A stretch of 45,974 nt of DNA from CAYVUI01 sp964454745 (GTDB lineage Bacteria > Planctomycetota > Phycisphaerae > Sedimentisphaerales > Anaerohalosphaeraceae), in assembly GCA_964454745.1 (NCBI GenBank), contig CAYVUI010000018.1:1-45974 (forward strand), in the 5' to 3' direction. Under the pieces are notes generated by a model. That model ran no database searches, was not told where the DNA came from, and saw only the letters and a list, made by a program, of their open reading frames with translations. The position numbers and the translations under genes were made by a program. Shown one piece after another: positions 7,196 to 14,825 of this stretch (position 1 is its first letter; every line of letters begins with the position of its first letter).

Positions 7196-8698
7196 ATGAA
7201 ATATAAGCTCATTTGCCTGAATGTTGTGTTTGTCTCCGCTTTTTTATCTATTATTTCCACCGCGGCTGGGGAGATACAATCCGTTGTGCCTTATTCTCCC
7301 GGTCTCAAAGGCCCCGGCAGTACCGTTTATGCCGTTACGACAAATGGCCGGCCCGTGTATGTCGATCCTTTCCGCACGATTGAGTGGTGCCATTTTTCCG
7401 CTGATTTTCCATGTACGGTCACAGTAAAGGCCAAAAATCAAATAAAGAAACATACGATTCGGCCGTTTAGTAAGAAAATCAAAGCGGATGTAAACGGCAC
7501 CGAAATGACCTTTCAACTGGAAAAGCCCGGACAATTAGTCATAGAGGCGAGTAAGGGCAAGTTGCTGTTTCTTTTTGCGGATGCGCATGAACAGAACGCC
7601 CCAAAGCCCGGCGACCCTAATGTGGTAAACATTGCCGACTTTGTCTCCGATGCTTCGGGGCGTAAAACGATAACCGATGAAATCCAGGGAGCCATAAATC
7701 GTGCCAGGCCCGGCAGCGTGCTGTATTTTCCTCCGGGGGTATACAAAACCGCCACCCTTTATCCTAAGAGTGATACGCACATCTATTTTGCTCCCGGTGC
7801 GATTCTTTTAGGCTCCGGCGACCGCGAGGATTATAAAGACAAGACCGATTCACTGTTTATGATCGAAAATGCCCGCAATGTCCGATTTTCCGGCAGGGGA
7901 GTACTGGATGCAAACGGTACAGAACTTCGTGAAAATGGGCAAAGAGGAAACCTGATCCGTGCCTTCAAATGTGAGAACCTCGTATTTGAGGACCTGATTT
8001 TCCGTAATTCGCCGACCTGGAATACACGGCTGATTAACTGCGACAATGTTGCAGTTTCTAATGTCAAGATACTAAATGATACCGATTTGACAAATACCGA
8101 CGGATTCGATCCGGATAATTGCCGGCATATCCTGATCGAAAATTGCTTTGCCTATTGCGGTGATGACCCGGTTGTCATCAAAAGTTCCAGCAGTCGCGGC
8201 GGCCACCCGAGGGACGTGTACGATGTCATGGTCCGCGGCAACATCCTGATGACACGCAAAAACGCGATGAAAGTCGGTACGGAGAGCAAAGCAAAGCGGA
8301 TGTATGATATAACGTTTATCGACAATGATGTGCTCTGGGGCGACCGCGGCATGTCGGTTTGCTGCAGGGACGGTGCGGATATGTACGATATCCGATTCAT
8401 CGACAATCGGTTCGAAAGCTGGTTCAGGCACGGCGGTGTCAAAGAACGGCTTATCGACTTCTATATTGAGCAAAGAGGCGGCAAAGGGCGGATTCGGGAT
8501 ATTGTAATCAAGGATTGCGAGGCTCTTTCTCCATGGCCTCAACCGCCGACGATGCTGGGACTCGAAGAGGGACACAAGATATCCAATATCCGGTTTGAAA
8601 ATTTTATCGTTGCAGGCAAACTGTGTGAATCCGCAGAGAATATACAGCTTCGAACCAATCAATTCGTCGAAAATATTCAATTTTTTACATATGATTGA
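7196..8698 (+). CDS. Secreted GH28-like (polygalacturonase-fold) protein
   Basis: A 500-residue protein with a signal peptide (cleavage after about ISTAAG), an N-terminal beta-sandwich-like domain (~25-135) and a right-handed parallel beta-helix (~145-495) made of repeated NVRFSGRG, NLVFEDLIF, NVAVSNVKI turns. GH28 signature acids are present: NTDGFDPDNC (two Asp) and CGDDPVVIKS (Asp pair). The expected GHG histidine and RIK motif of classical polygalacturonases are not visible; the equivalent turn reads RKNAMKVGTES. The family hydrolyses galacturonan or rhamnogalacturonan, but the missing residues leave the substrate open; GH49-like or other clan-N activity is possible. It acts outside the cytoplasm. 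It is divergent from the pgmB operon, which suggests shared control of plant- or algal-polysaccharide use. Confidence 0.78.
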   Translation: MKYKLICLNVVFVSAFLSIISTAAGEIQSVVPYSPGLKGPGSTVYAVTTNGRPVYVDPFRTIEWCHFSADFPCTVTVKAKNQIKKHTIRPFSKKIKADVNGTEMTFQLEKPGQLVIEASKGKLLFLFADAHEQNAPKPGDPNVVNIADFVSDASGRKTITDEIQGAINRARPGSVLYFPPGVYKTATLYPKSDTHIYFAPGAILLGSGDREDYKDKTDSLFMIENARNVRFSGRGVLDANGTELRENGQRGNLIRAFKCENLVFEDLIFRNSPTWNTRLINCDNVAVSNVKILNDTDLTNTDGFDPDNCRHILIENCFAYCGDDPVVIKSSSSRGGHPRDVYDVMVRGNILMTRKNAMKVGTESKAKRMYDITFIDNDVLWGDRGMSVCCRDGADMYDIRFIDNRFESWFRHGGVKERLIDFYIEQRGGKGRIRDIVIKDCEALSPWPQPPTMLGLEEGHKISNIRFENFIVAGKLCESAENIQLRTNQFVENIQFFTYD

Positions 8699-8718
8699 AT
8701 TCAGGAGTATCACTATCA

Positions 8719-8745
8719 GGAAAATAGAAAATTTTTTAATTTTCC
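8719..8745 (+). terminator. AT-rich hairpin after the GH28-like gene
   Basis: GGAAAAT (8719-8725) and ATTTTCC (8739-8745) are exact complements with a 13-base loop containing T6, 20 bases past the stop. There is no U-tract after the stem, so this is a weak terminator at best. Confidence 0.3.
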
Positions 8746-8746
8746 C

Positions 8747-8775
8747 CTGACATTTTTGTCTTTAGTCGTTATAAT
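8747..8775 (+). promoter_or_regulatory. Promoter of the response regulator gene
   Basis: CTGACA (8747-8752), 17 bases, perfect TATAAT (8770-8775). Transcription would start near 8782, about 54 bases before the ATG. Confidence 0.6.
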
Positions 8776-8835
8776 CACTGTTATAGATCATCGGAAATCA
8801 GTCGCGGGCTTTCTTAAGAGGGAGGTAAAAAAAGG

Positions 8836-9483
8836 ATGGCGATTCGAGTATTTATTGCCGAGGATCATCAGGTAATGGTGGACGGCTTAATGACATTACT
8901 CGGCCGTCAGGGCGATTTTGAACTGGTCGGATCAGCCTGCATGGGAACGGAAATTATCAATTCGATACAGGAAATACGCCCCGATATCGTCCTGATGGAT
9001 ATTTCCATGCCTGGAATCAGCGGAATTGATGTGACAAGGCAGATTGCGGAACGTTTTGAACGGGTTCGTGTGATCGCTTTTTCCATGCACAGCGAGCAGA
9101 AGTATATCGTCGAGATGCTCCGCGCCGGGGCCTGGGGCTATGTGATCAAGAAAAACGCGTTTGATGAGCTTGCCAGGGCGATTCGGACCGTTTTTTCAGG
9201 TATGAAGTATTTAAGCCCGGAGGTTGCCGCCGAGATCGTGGACGAAGATTACCAAAACGGTGAAATCAGCGCATCCGTTTTTTCGATTTTGAGCAACCGC
9301 GAGAGGGAAGTCCTCCAATTACTCGCCCAGGGCAGGACGACGAGAAAGGCGGCAAAAGAGCTCCACATTAGCCCGAAAACGGTAGAATCTCACAGGGCCA
9401 ATATCATGGGCAAGCTCAAGATCGACAATATCGCGGATTTGACTCGATATGCCGTTCGCGAAGGGATCGTCAGCGTGGACTAA
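8836..9483 (+). CDS. NarL/FixJ-type response regulator
   Basis: A 215-residue two-component regulator. The receiver domain (1-~120) has the acidic pocket Glu9-Asp10, phospho-acceptor Asp55 in VLMDISMPG and the conserved Lys in GYVIKKNA. The C-terminal LuxR-type HTH (~150-212) reads LSNREREVLQLLAQGRTTRKAAKELHISPKTVESHRANIM. It should bind DNA as a phospho-dependent dimer and activate or repress target genes. A strong ribosome-binding site (GAGGGAGG) precedes the ATG. No histidine kinase is adjacent, so it is an orphan regulator here; its targets are unknown. It lies just upstream of rplM but has its own promoter, and rplM has another. Confidence 0.93.
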   Translation: MAIRVFIAEDHQVMVDGLMTLLGRQGDFELVGSACMGTEIINSIQEIRPDIVLMDISMPGISGIDVTRQIAERFERVRVIAFSMHSEQKYIVEMLRAGAWGYVIKKNAFDELARAIRTVFSGMKYLSPEVAAEIVDEDYQNGEISASVFSILSNREREVLQLLAQGRTTRKAAKELHISPKTVESHRANIMGKLKIDNIADLTRYAVREGIVSVD

Positions 9484-9579
9484 TGAAGTGTAAGAATGTC
9501 CTGAATGTTTGAACTGGTGGATTAGAGAGTTTTTTTCAAAAACCCCCAAAAAACCGTCGAAAAAACAAGAAATAGAGTC

Positions 9580-9607
9580 TTGACATCTCTCCCAATACCC
9601 CTATAAT
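9580..9607 (+). promoter_or_regulatory. Consensus promoter of rplM-rpsI with overlapping inverted repeat
   Basis: Perfect TTGACA (9580-9585), 16 bases, perfect TATAAT (9602-9607). TATAATAC (9602-9609) is repeated in inverted form as GTATTATA (9621-9628), so the repeat covers the -10 and the expected start site near 9614. Confidence 0.8.
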
Positions 9608-9643
9608 ACTAAATTTTCCGGTATTATACAGGAGCAATCTATA

Positions 9644-10072
9644 ATGAAGTCGTTCTTAGCGAAAAAAGAAACGGTTGAAAACAATTGGCGGCTGGTGGAC
9701 GCCCAGGGGCAGGTTCTGGGCCGGCTGGCGTCAAAGATCGCGATGATGCTGATGGGCAAGGACAAGCCCATCTACACCCCGCACGTCGATACGGGCGATT
9801 TTGTCGTCGTTGTCAATGCCGACAAGATTCAGGTTTCCGGCAATAAGGCGGAGACAAAAGAGTATGATTATTACACCGGCTATCCCGGCGGGCATAAGTA
9901 TGTCTCATTTGAGGACATGATGCATCGTCATCCGGAGCGGGTCATCGAGCTGGCGGTACGCAGGATGCTGCCCAAGAACCGCCTGGGCCGGAAAATGTTT
10001 AAGAAACTCAAAGTATATCGGGATGAAAACCACAACCACAGTGCACAACAGCCCGTGAAAGTAGAACTCTAA
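9644..10072 (+). CDS. rplM: 50S ribosomal protein L13
   Basis: 142 residues, the usual length for L13, an early-assembly 23S rRNA-binding protein of the large subunit. Family landmarks include WRLVDAQGQVLGRLAS near the N-terminus, the GDFVVVVNADKI strand, YYTGYPGG, HPERVIELAVRRMLPKNRLGR and a basic C-terminus. GGAG nine bases upstream supports the start. rpsI follows after 16 bases, the conserved bacterial L13-S9 operon. Expression is driven by the consensus promoter at 9580-9607. Confidence 0.97.
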   Translation: MKSFLAKKETVENNWRLVDAQGQVLGRLASKIAMMLMGKDKPIYTPHVDTGDFVVVVNADKIQVSGNKAETKEYDYYTGYPGGHKYVSFEDMMHRHPERVIELAVRRMLPKNRLGRKMFKKLKVYRDENHNHSAQQPVKVEL

Positions 10073-10088
10073 GCAGAGAGCAGGGATT

Positions 10089-10640
10089 ATGACGGAAAAC
10101 CAGGAAAACACTCCTCTCATCGATCCAAACATTTTAAACAAGGATTCGCAGGAAAGTTCTGCCCAGCCGGCTCCAAAGGAAACGGCCCAGGCAACGATTC
10201 CCATCGCACAGGCGACCGCAGGGGTAAATCCCAGAAGGCTCAAACCCGACAAGGGCGGCTTCTGGTGGGGAACCGGCCGGCGGAAAAGCTCCGTTGCAAG
10301 AGTACGGCTCAAACCCGGTTCCGGCGAATTGATGGTCAATAAACGCAAAGTGGACGAGTATTTCAAGCGTCCTGCGGACCGCAACGCGGTTTTCGCACCG
10401 CTCAAGGCCGTTAACGGCGAGAAGAACTTCGATATTTTTGTAAACGTATCCGGCGGCGGAACCACCGGTCAGTCCGGTGCGGCTATGCTGGGCATTGCAC
10501 GTGCACTTCGTTATTACGACCCCACGATGCTCAAGGCCCTGCGTGACGGCGGCTACCTGACACGTGACGGGCGAATGGTTGAACGTAAAAAGCCCGGTCA
10601 GCCCGGTGCGAGAAGGAGCTTCCAGTTCTCCAAACGTTAA
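10089..10640 (+). CDS. rpsI: 30S ribosomal protein S9 with N-terminal extension
   Basis: 183 residues; typical S9 is about 130. The conserved domain begins at ~58 (FWWGTGRRKSSVARVRLKPG) and runs through VSGGGTTGQSGAAMLGIARAL to the basic tail RRSFQFSKR, whose last residues contact P-site tRNA in other bacteria. The first ~50 residues are a low-complexity Gln/Pro/Ala/Thr/Ser-rich extension without similarity to S9. Its start is in frame directly after rplM with AGCAGGGATT before the ATG, so the extension appears genuine rather than a start-site error, although an internal start cannot be excluded. Co-transcribed with rplM and closed by a strong terminator at 10667-10700. Confidence 0.96.
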   Translation: MTENQENTPLIDPNILNKDSQESSAQPAPKETAQATIPIAQATAGVNPRRLKPDKGGFWWGTGRRKSSVARVRLKPGSGELMVNKRKVDEYFKRPADRNAVFAPLKAVNGEKNFDIFVNVSGGGTTGQSGAAMLGIARALRYYDPTMLKALRDGGYLTRDGRMVERKKPGQPGARRSFQFSKR

Positions 10641-10645
10641 CGTTT
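10632..10645 (+). repeat. 14-bp palindrome over the rpsI stop codon
   Basis: AAACGTTAACGTTT is a perfect palindrome with the TAA stop (10638-10640) at its centre. Probably incidental or an mRNA feature; no function assigned. Confidence 0.3.
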
Positions 10646-10666
10646 CTTTTTACAGAACGATTCAAT

Positions 10667-10700
10667 GGCCGCGGGAGCACGATTTCACGCGGCCTTTTTT
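10667..10700 (+). terminator. Rho-independent terminator of rplM-rpsI
   Basis: GGCCGCG (10667-10673) pairs with CGCGGCC (10688-10694), followed directly by T6 (10695-10700). It lies only 36 bases before argC, so argC depends either on read-through or on a promoter within or near this hairpin. Confidence 0.9.
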
Positions 10701-10736
10701 ATTACCCGAACCTAAGCATAAGCAAAGGAAAGCAAA

Positions 10737-11744
10737 ATGGTACGAGTCGCGATCATCGGAGCCAGCGGATATACAGGCCTTGAATCGATTGAAATCCTGC
10801 TTCGTCACCCGCAGGCACAGCTTACCTGCCTGACGGCACTTCCGGAGGAATGCGGTCACGTTGCCGATGTATTCGGTGTTCTTCGCGGCCGGCTGGATAT
10901 GCTGATCAAGCCGCTGGATATGGATGATCTTGCCCAAAAAGCGGATGCGGTTCTATGCTGCCTGCCGCACAAGGTCTCGATGGGCTTTGTACCGGAATTG
11001 CTCAAGCGCGGGCTCAAGGTGATTGACTTCAGCGCGGACTACCGCATTAAAGATGTCGCGGTCTATGAGAAGTATTACGTGCCCCATACCGACAGGGGCA
11101 ATCTCGAGCATGCCGTGTACGGCCTGTGCGAATTTTACCGTGAGGAAATAAAAGGTGCCTCGCTGGTCGCCAATCCCGGCTGTTTTCCGACCGGGGCGAT
11201 CCTGGCTATCGCGCCGCTTTTGCAAAAGGGCCTGATCGAACTTGATGATATCATCGTAAGCTCGGTTACCGGGGTTTCCGGCGGTGGGAAAAATCCTTCC
11301 GCGGTCTTCCATTTTCCGAATATGAATGAGAACCTGTTCCCGTACAAAGTCGCCTCCCATCGGCATATGCCCGAGATTTCCCAGGTGGCGTCCGACCTTG
11401 CCGGTTCGGCTTCGGATGTTCTCTTCCAGCCCCACGCCGGGCCGTTTGACCGGGGCATACTCTCGAGCGTCTACTGCACACCGAAGGAGAAAATCTCCCA
11501 GGGCCAACTGGACAAACTCTACCAGGAGCTTTATGCCGATGAGCCTTTCGTGCATGTAACTTCAGCTCCGCCAAAGGTGAAGGATATCGCCGGCTCGAAC
11601 CACAGCCATGTGTACCCGGCCGTTGCGGAGAGAAAGATTATCGCTTTCTCCGCGATTGATAACCTGGTCAAGGGGGCGTCCGGCCAGGCGATCCAGAATC
11701 TCAATCTCATGTTCGACCTTGACGAAACGCTTGGATTGCTCTAA
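10737..11744 (+). CDS. argC: N-acetyl-gamma-glutamyl-phosphate reductase
   Basis: 335 residues. It performs the NADPH-dependent reduction of N-acetylglutamyl phosphate to the semialdehyde, third step of arginine synthesis. The Rossmann motif IIGASGYTGLE begins at residue 7, the catalytic cysteine is Cys149 in NPGCFPTG, and the family segment GVSGGGKNP and the HRHMPEI loop follow. AAGGAAAG seven bases upstream supports the ATG. It opens a plus-strand cluster: argC, a DMT permease (25 bases on), a nitrilase-family amidase, and argJ. argB, argD and the later steps are not in this window. Confidence 0.96.
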   Translation: MVRVAIIGASGYTGLESIEILLRHPQAQLTCLTALPEECGHVADVFGVLRGRLDMLIKPLDMDDLAQKADAVLCCLPHKVSMGFVPELLKRGLKVIDFSADYRIKDVAVYEKYYVPHTDRGNLEHAVYGLCEFYREEIKGASLVANPGCFPTGAILAIAPLLQKGLIELDDIIVSSVTGVSGGGKNPSAVFHFPNMNENLFPYKVASHRHMPEISQVASDLAGSASDVLFQPHAGPFDRGILSSVYCTPKEKISQGQLDKLYQELYADEPFVHVTSAPPKVKDIAGSNHSHVYPAVAERKIIAFSAIDNLVKGASGQAIQNLNLMFDLDETLGLL

Positions 11745-11768
11745 CGAGGTATCAATCGGGGGTTACAC

Positions 11769-12674
11769 TTGCAGATCCCGCTGTACATCTGGCTGGCATT
11801 GTTCGGGGCCTTTGGCCTGGCGATGTATTCCTTCCTGATTAAGGTGATCGTTCGCTATCGCCTTTGCAGCCCGGTGCTCAGTGTCCTGTGGATTCATATC
11901 GCCGGCGGGGCGGTCAGCTTGGCTCTTGTACTTATTCGGCCGGATATTTTCCCTTTTCCAATCGAGAAACTTCGGTTTTTCATTGCGGCATTTATGCTAC
12001 TGGCATTGGCAAATCTGCTGCTTGCTATTGCACTTCAGGAAGGAGACGCCAGCCTGGTTGTCCCGCTTTTGGGGCTCAAAATTCCCATGGTTGCAGGTCT
12101 TTCGTTTCTCCTGGTAGGCGAGTCTCATTCTCCGATGGTCTATGTCGCTGTGATTCTTTCCGCGGGGGCGGTATTTCTTTTTGGTTTCGGCCGGCCGGCA
12201 GTTTCGCAGGGCGGAAATGCCAGGCACCCCGTATTTGCCCTGATCCTGGGAATTGCCGCTGCGCTGGTGTTTTCCTGCGCGGATATTGCCGTCAAAAAAT
12301 GCATCGAGCAGTATCCGCCGATGTCAATCCTGGCTTGGTCGCTGGTCTGCACGGCTATATTATTCATACCGGTATTGTACCTTCCAATGTTTCGCAAATA
12401 TCGCATTGCACCTGCAGACATCGGTTTTTTTGTCCTGGCCGGGGTGATGCTGCTTCTCGGCGGGTTCCTTTTCTTCTGGGCTGTCGCACGTGCAGGCAAC
12501 GTAACTTTGCCCAATATCGTGCTCTCGATGCGGGGCTTTTTTGCCTTGCTGGCCGGTTTTCTGCTGGGCCGAACTCAAAAGACACCCATTGAAAAGCAGA
12601 CGAAATCAATTTATGTATACCGAACCATCGCGACTTTCCTGCTTTTTGTTTCCATACTCTTAATATTGAAGTAA
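11769..12674 (+). CDS. DMT-superfamily (EamA-type) permease
   Basis: A 301-residue polytopic protein with about ten hydrophobic helices in two homologous halves, the EamA arrangement used for small-metabolite export or uptake. The first half contains PLLGLKIPMVAGLSFLLVGE, typical of helices 4-5 in this family. The start is a TTG; TCGGGGG lies six to ten bases upstream and no ATG fits. It is located between argC and argJ with 24 bases to argC, so co-transcription is likely; a link to arginine-family metabolites is plausible but unproven. The substrate cannot be read from sequence. Confidence 0.82.
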   Translation: MQIPLYIWLALFGAFGLAMYSFLIKVIVRYRLCSPVLSVLWIHIAGGAVSLALVLIRPDIFPFPIEKLRFFIAAFMLLALANLLLAIALQEGDASLVVPLLGLKIPMVAGLSFLLVGESHSPMVYVAVILSAGAVFLFGFGRPAVSQGGNARHPVFALILGIAAALVFSCADIAVKKCIEQYPPMSILAWSLVCTAILFIPVLYLPMFRKYRIAPADIGFFVLAGVMLLLGGFLFFWAVARAGNVTLPNIVLSMRGFFALLAGFLLGRTQKTPIEKQTKSIYVYRTIATFLLFVSILLILK

Positions 12675-12683
12675 ATTTCCATC

Positions 12684-12712
12684 TTTTCAAGTCCTGTTTT
12701 TGCCGTTAAAAT
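12684..12712 (+). promoter_or_regulatory. Possible promoter giving a leaderless amidase mRNA
   Basis: TTTTCA (12684-12689), 17 bases, TAAAAT (12707-12712). The expected start site (about seven bases after the -10) coincides with the ATG at 12719, and no ribosome-binding site is visible. Confidence 0.4.
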
Positions 12713-12718
12713 ATATCC

Positions 12719-13549
12719 ATGCCAAAAAAAGGATTAAAAATCGCGACGTGCCAGTTTGCCGTGGGCTCCAACCCCAAGCGGAATGCGGACCGGATTATTG
12801 ATCAGATCAGGCAGGCCTGCCGTAAAAAGGCGGACCTGGTTCATTTCCCGGAGTGTGCCCTTAGCGGCTATGCCGGTGTGGATTATACCTCGCTCGAAGA
12901 GGTGGATTTCGATCTGATCCAGGCCCAGCTTGAGCGTGTAAAGCTGACTTGCAAACAGCATAAGGTCTATGCTGCTGTTGGTTCCATGCGGAAACAGCCG
13001 CGAGCGGCAAAGGCATACAACTGCCTCTACCTGATCGATTCGCAAGGAAGAATCAAGGCCTGCTATGACAAACGGTTCTGCATGCCGGGCGATTTTGATT
13101 ACTTTCAGCCGGGTATTCATCTTGAGGTTATCACGATCAATGGCGTTCGCTGCGGGCTTTTGATCTGTTTTGATGTGCGGTTCCCCGAGATTTACCGGGC
13201 ACTGAAGGCCAAAGGGGTGCAGTGTGTGATTCAGTCTTTTTACAACGCCCGCCAGGACGGCCCAAGTGTGCATCGCCATATCATGCAGCAGACTTTTCAA
13301 ACCCGTGCCGCGGAGAATTTCTTCTGGGGCTCAATGGCCAACGCCTCGGGCCGATATCAGCCTTACGGCTCCTGCTTTGTGCGTCCCGATGGGGTCATCA
13401 CGGCGAAACTGCCGATCAATCGCCCGAGTGTCATGGTAAACACGGTGGACCTTGGTGCGAATTTCTATGATCCGATGAAGGGTTATCGTGAGATGGCGAT
13501 GAAGGGCAGACTGGATAATGCTCCAACACCAGGGAAAAGGAAGAAATAA
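12719..13549 (+). CDS. Carbon-nitrogen hydrolase (nitrilase superfamily)
   Basis: 276 residues. The nitrilase-superfamily Glu-Lys-Cys triad is visible: Glu45 in HFPECALSGY, Lys118 in CYDKRF and Cys150 in LLICFDVRFPE. Length and motifs match the omega-amidase/N-carbamoyl-type amidases that hydrolyse small amides (for example alpha-ketoglutaramate or N-carbamylputrescine); the precise substrate is undetermined. Cytosolic, no signal peptide. Its stop codon overlaps the argJ ATG by one base (TAATG), so the two are translationally coupled, which supports a role in glutamate/arginine or polyamine nitrogen metabolism. No Shine-Dalgarno sequence precedes its own start. Confidence 0.87.
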   Translation: MPKKGLKIATCQFAVGSNPKRNADRIIDQIRQACRKKADLVHFPECALSGYAGVDYTSLEEVDFDLIQAQLERVKLTCKQHKVYAAVGSMRKQPRAAKAYNCLYLIDSQGRIKACYDKRFCMPGDFDYFQPGIHLEVITINGVRCGLLICFDVRFPEIYRALKAKGVQCVIQSFYNARQDGPSVHRHIMQQTFQTRAAENFFWGSMANASGRYQPYGSCFVRPDGVITAKLPINRPSVMVNTVDLGANFYDPMKGYREMAMKGRLDNAPTPGKRKK

Positions 13550-14739
13550 TGGTGAAGATGATTCAAGGTTTTCTGGCGGCGGGGATCGCCGGCGGTGTCA
13601 AGCAGTCCGGCAAAAAAGATATCGGGCTGATCTTCTGCCCGGATGGGGCTGTCGCAGCGGGAATGTTTACGACCAACCGCATCCAGGCCGCGCCGGTTGG
13701 TTTGTGCCGCACACATGCCGCAGGTGCGAAAACATACGGCCTGGTAGTCAACGCGGGTAATGCCAACGCCTGTACCGGCAAAACAGGCGAGAAAAACGCG
13801 CAGGCCATGTGCAAAGCCGCTGGGGAGCATTTCGGCTGTGAACCGAAAGAGGTGCTGATCGCCTCGACCGGGATTATCGGCCATCAATTGGACATGAAAA
13901 AGGTGACAGCGGGCATTAACCAGGCAGCGGGGCAATTGAGCGCATCGGGCAGGGGGTTCATGGACTTTGCACGGGCGATTATGACCACCGACCGCAAGGC
14001 AAAATGGGCCCAGCGGGAGATTCGCATTGGCGACGAAATCGTCCGGCTGCTTGCCACTGCCAAGGGGGCCGGGATGATCGCGCCCAATATGGCGACCACG
14101 ATCGCGGTGATCCTGACCGATGCCGATATCAGCAAGACACTCCTCCAGGCGTCGTTGAAACAGGCGATTGGTGAATCGCTCAATAAACTGACCGTAGACG
14201 GCCACCAGAGCACGAATGATACCGCCGTGATCTTAGCGTCCGGAAAGTCCGGCGCACCTAAAATAAACGCCCGTGGAAAGGCCTGCGAACTTTTCACCCA
14301 GGCTTTAACCGAATTGTGCAAAGACCTGGCCGTGCAGATGGCCCTGGATGCCGAGGGATCGCGGCGCTGTTTCACCGTTGAGGTGAGCGGGGCGAAGACA
14401 AAGCAGCAGGCCCAGAAGGCCGCCCGGGCGGTTGCAGATTACGACCTGCTCAAATGTGCTATTCACGGCAAAGACCCCAACTGGGGGCGAATCATTTGCG
14501 CGGTAGGAAGCTGCGGGGTTGAGCTCGATCTTAAAAGGCTCTCTTGTAAAATCGGTGATATCCCCGTCTTTCGCAATGGCTCGCCGTGCAAATTCGACCG
14601 CAAAAAGGCCTCACAGGTGATTGCGGACCAGCATCATATTATTTCCGTTGAGTTGGGCGCAGGGCGTTTTGCCGATCACTGCATCGGCTGTGAGCTTTCC
14701 CGCGGGTATGTCCGAATTAATGCCGACTATCATACCTGA
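13549..14739 (+). CDS. argJ: Glutamate N-acetyltransferase / ornithine acetyltransferase
   Basis: 396 residues. ArgJ transfers acetyl from N-acetylornithine to glutamate, recycling the acetyl group in arginine synthesis; some members also use acetyl-CoA. The self-processing site is present: KGAGMIAPNMATT, with predicted cleavage before Thr183, which becomes the nucleophile of the beta subunit. STGIIG (106-111), VDGHQSTNDT and GKDPNWGRIICAVG are other family signatures. It overlaps the preceding amidase gene by one base. Whether it is mono- or bifunctional cannot be read directly; argA is not in the window. Confidence 0.96.
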   Translation: MVKMIQGFLAAGIAGGVKQSGKKDIGLIFCPDGAVAAGMFTTNRIQAAPVGLCRTHAAGAKTYGLVVNAGNANACTGKTGEKNAQAMCKAAGEHFGCEPKEVLIASTGIIGHQLDMKKVTAGINQAAGQLSASGRGFMDFARAIMTTDRKAKWAQREIRIGDEIVRLLATAKGAGMIAPNMATTIAVILTDADISKTLLQASLKQAIGESLNKLTVDGHQSTNDTAVILASGKSGAPKINARGKACELFTQALTELCKDLAVQMALDAEGSRRCFTVEVSGAKTKQQAQKAARAVADYDLLKCAIHGKDPNWGRIICAVGSCGVELDLKRLSCKIGDIPVFRNGSPCKFDRKKASQVIADQHHIISVELGAGRFADHCIGCELSRGYVRINADYHT

Positions 14740-14756
14740 TTGTAGGAAAAGCGCAT

Positions 14757-14789
14757 AAAAAAAGCGCTCCCGGAGAAACAGGAGCGCTT
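14757..14789 (-). terminator. Terminator of the PEP-CTERM gene
   Basis: AAGCGCTCC (14762-14770) pairs with GGAGCGCTT (14781-14789). Read on the minus strand the stem is followed by T7 (14763-14757), so it terminates the minus-strand gene; argJ converges from the other side, 18 bases away. Confidence 0.85.
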
Positions 14790-14825
14790 GGATACGCATT
14801 TTTACGATTTTTCGCGAAAAACCGC

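Noticed and set aside
8072..8713. Minus-strand open frame of 213 codons opposite the GH28-like gene
   Set aside because: No domain, no ribosome-binding site, fully within a well-supported gene on the other strand.
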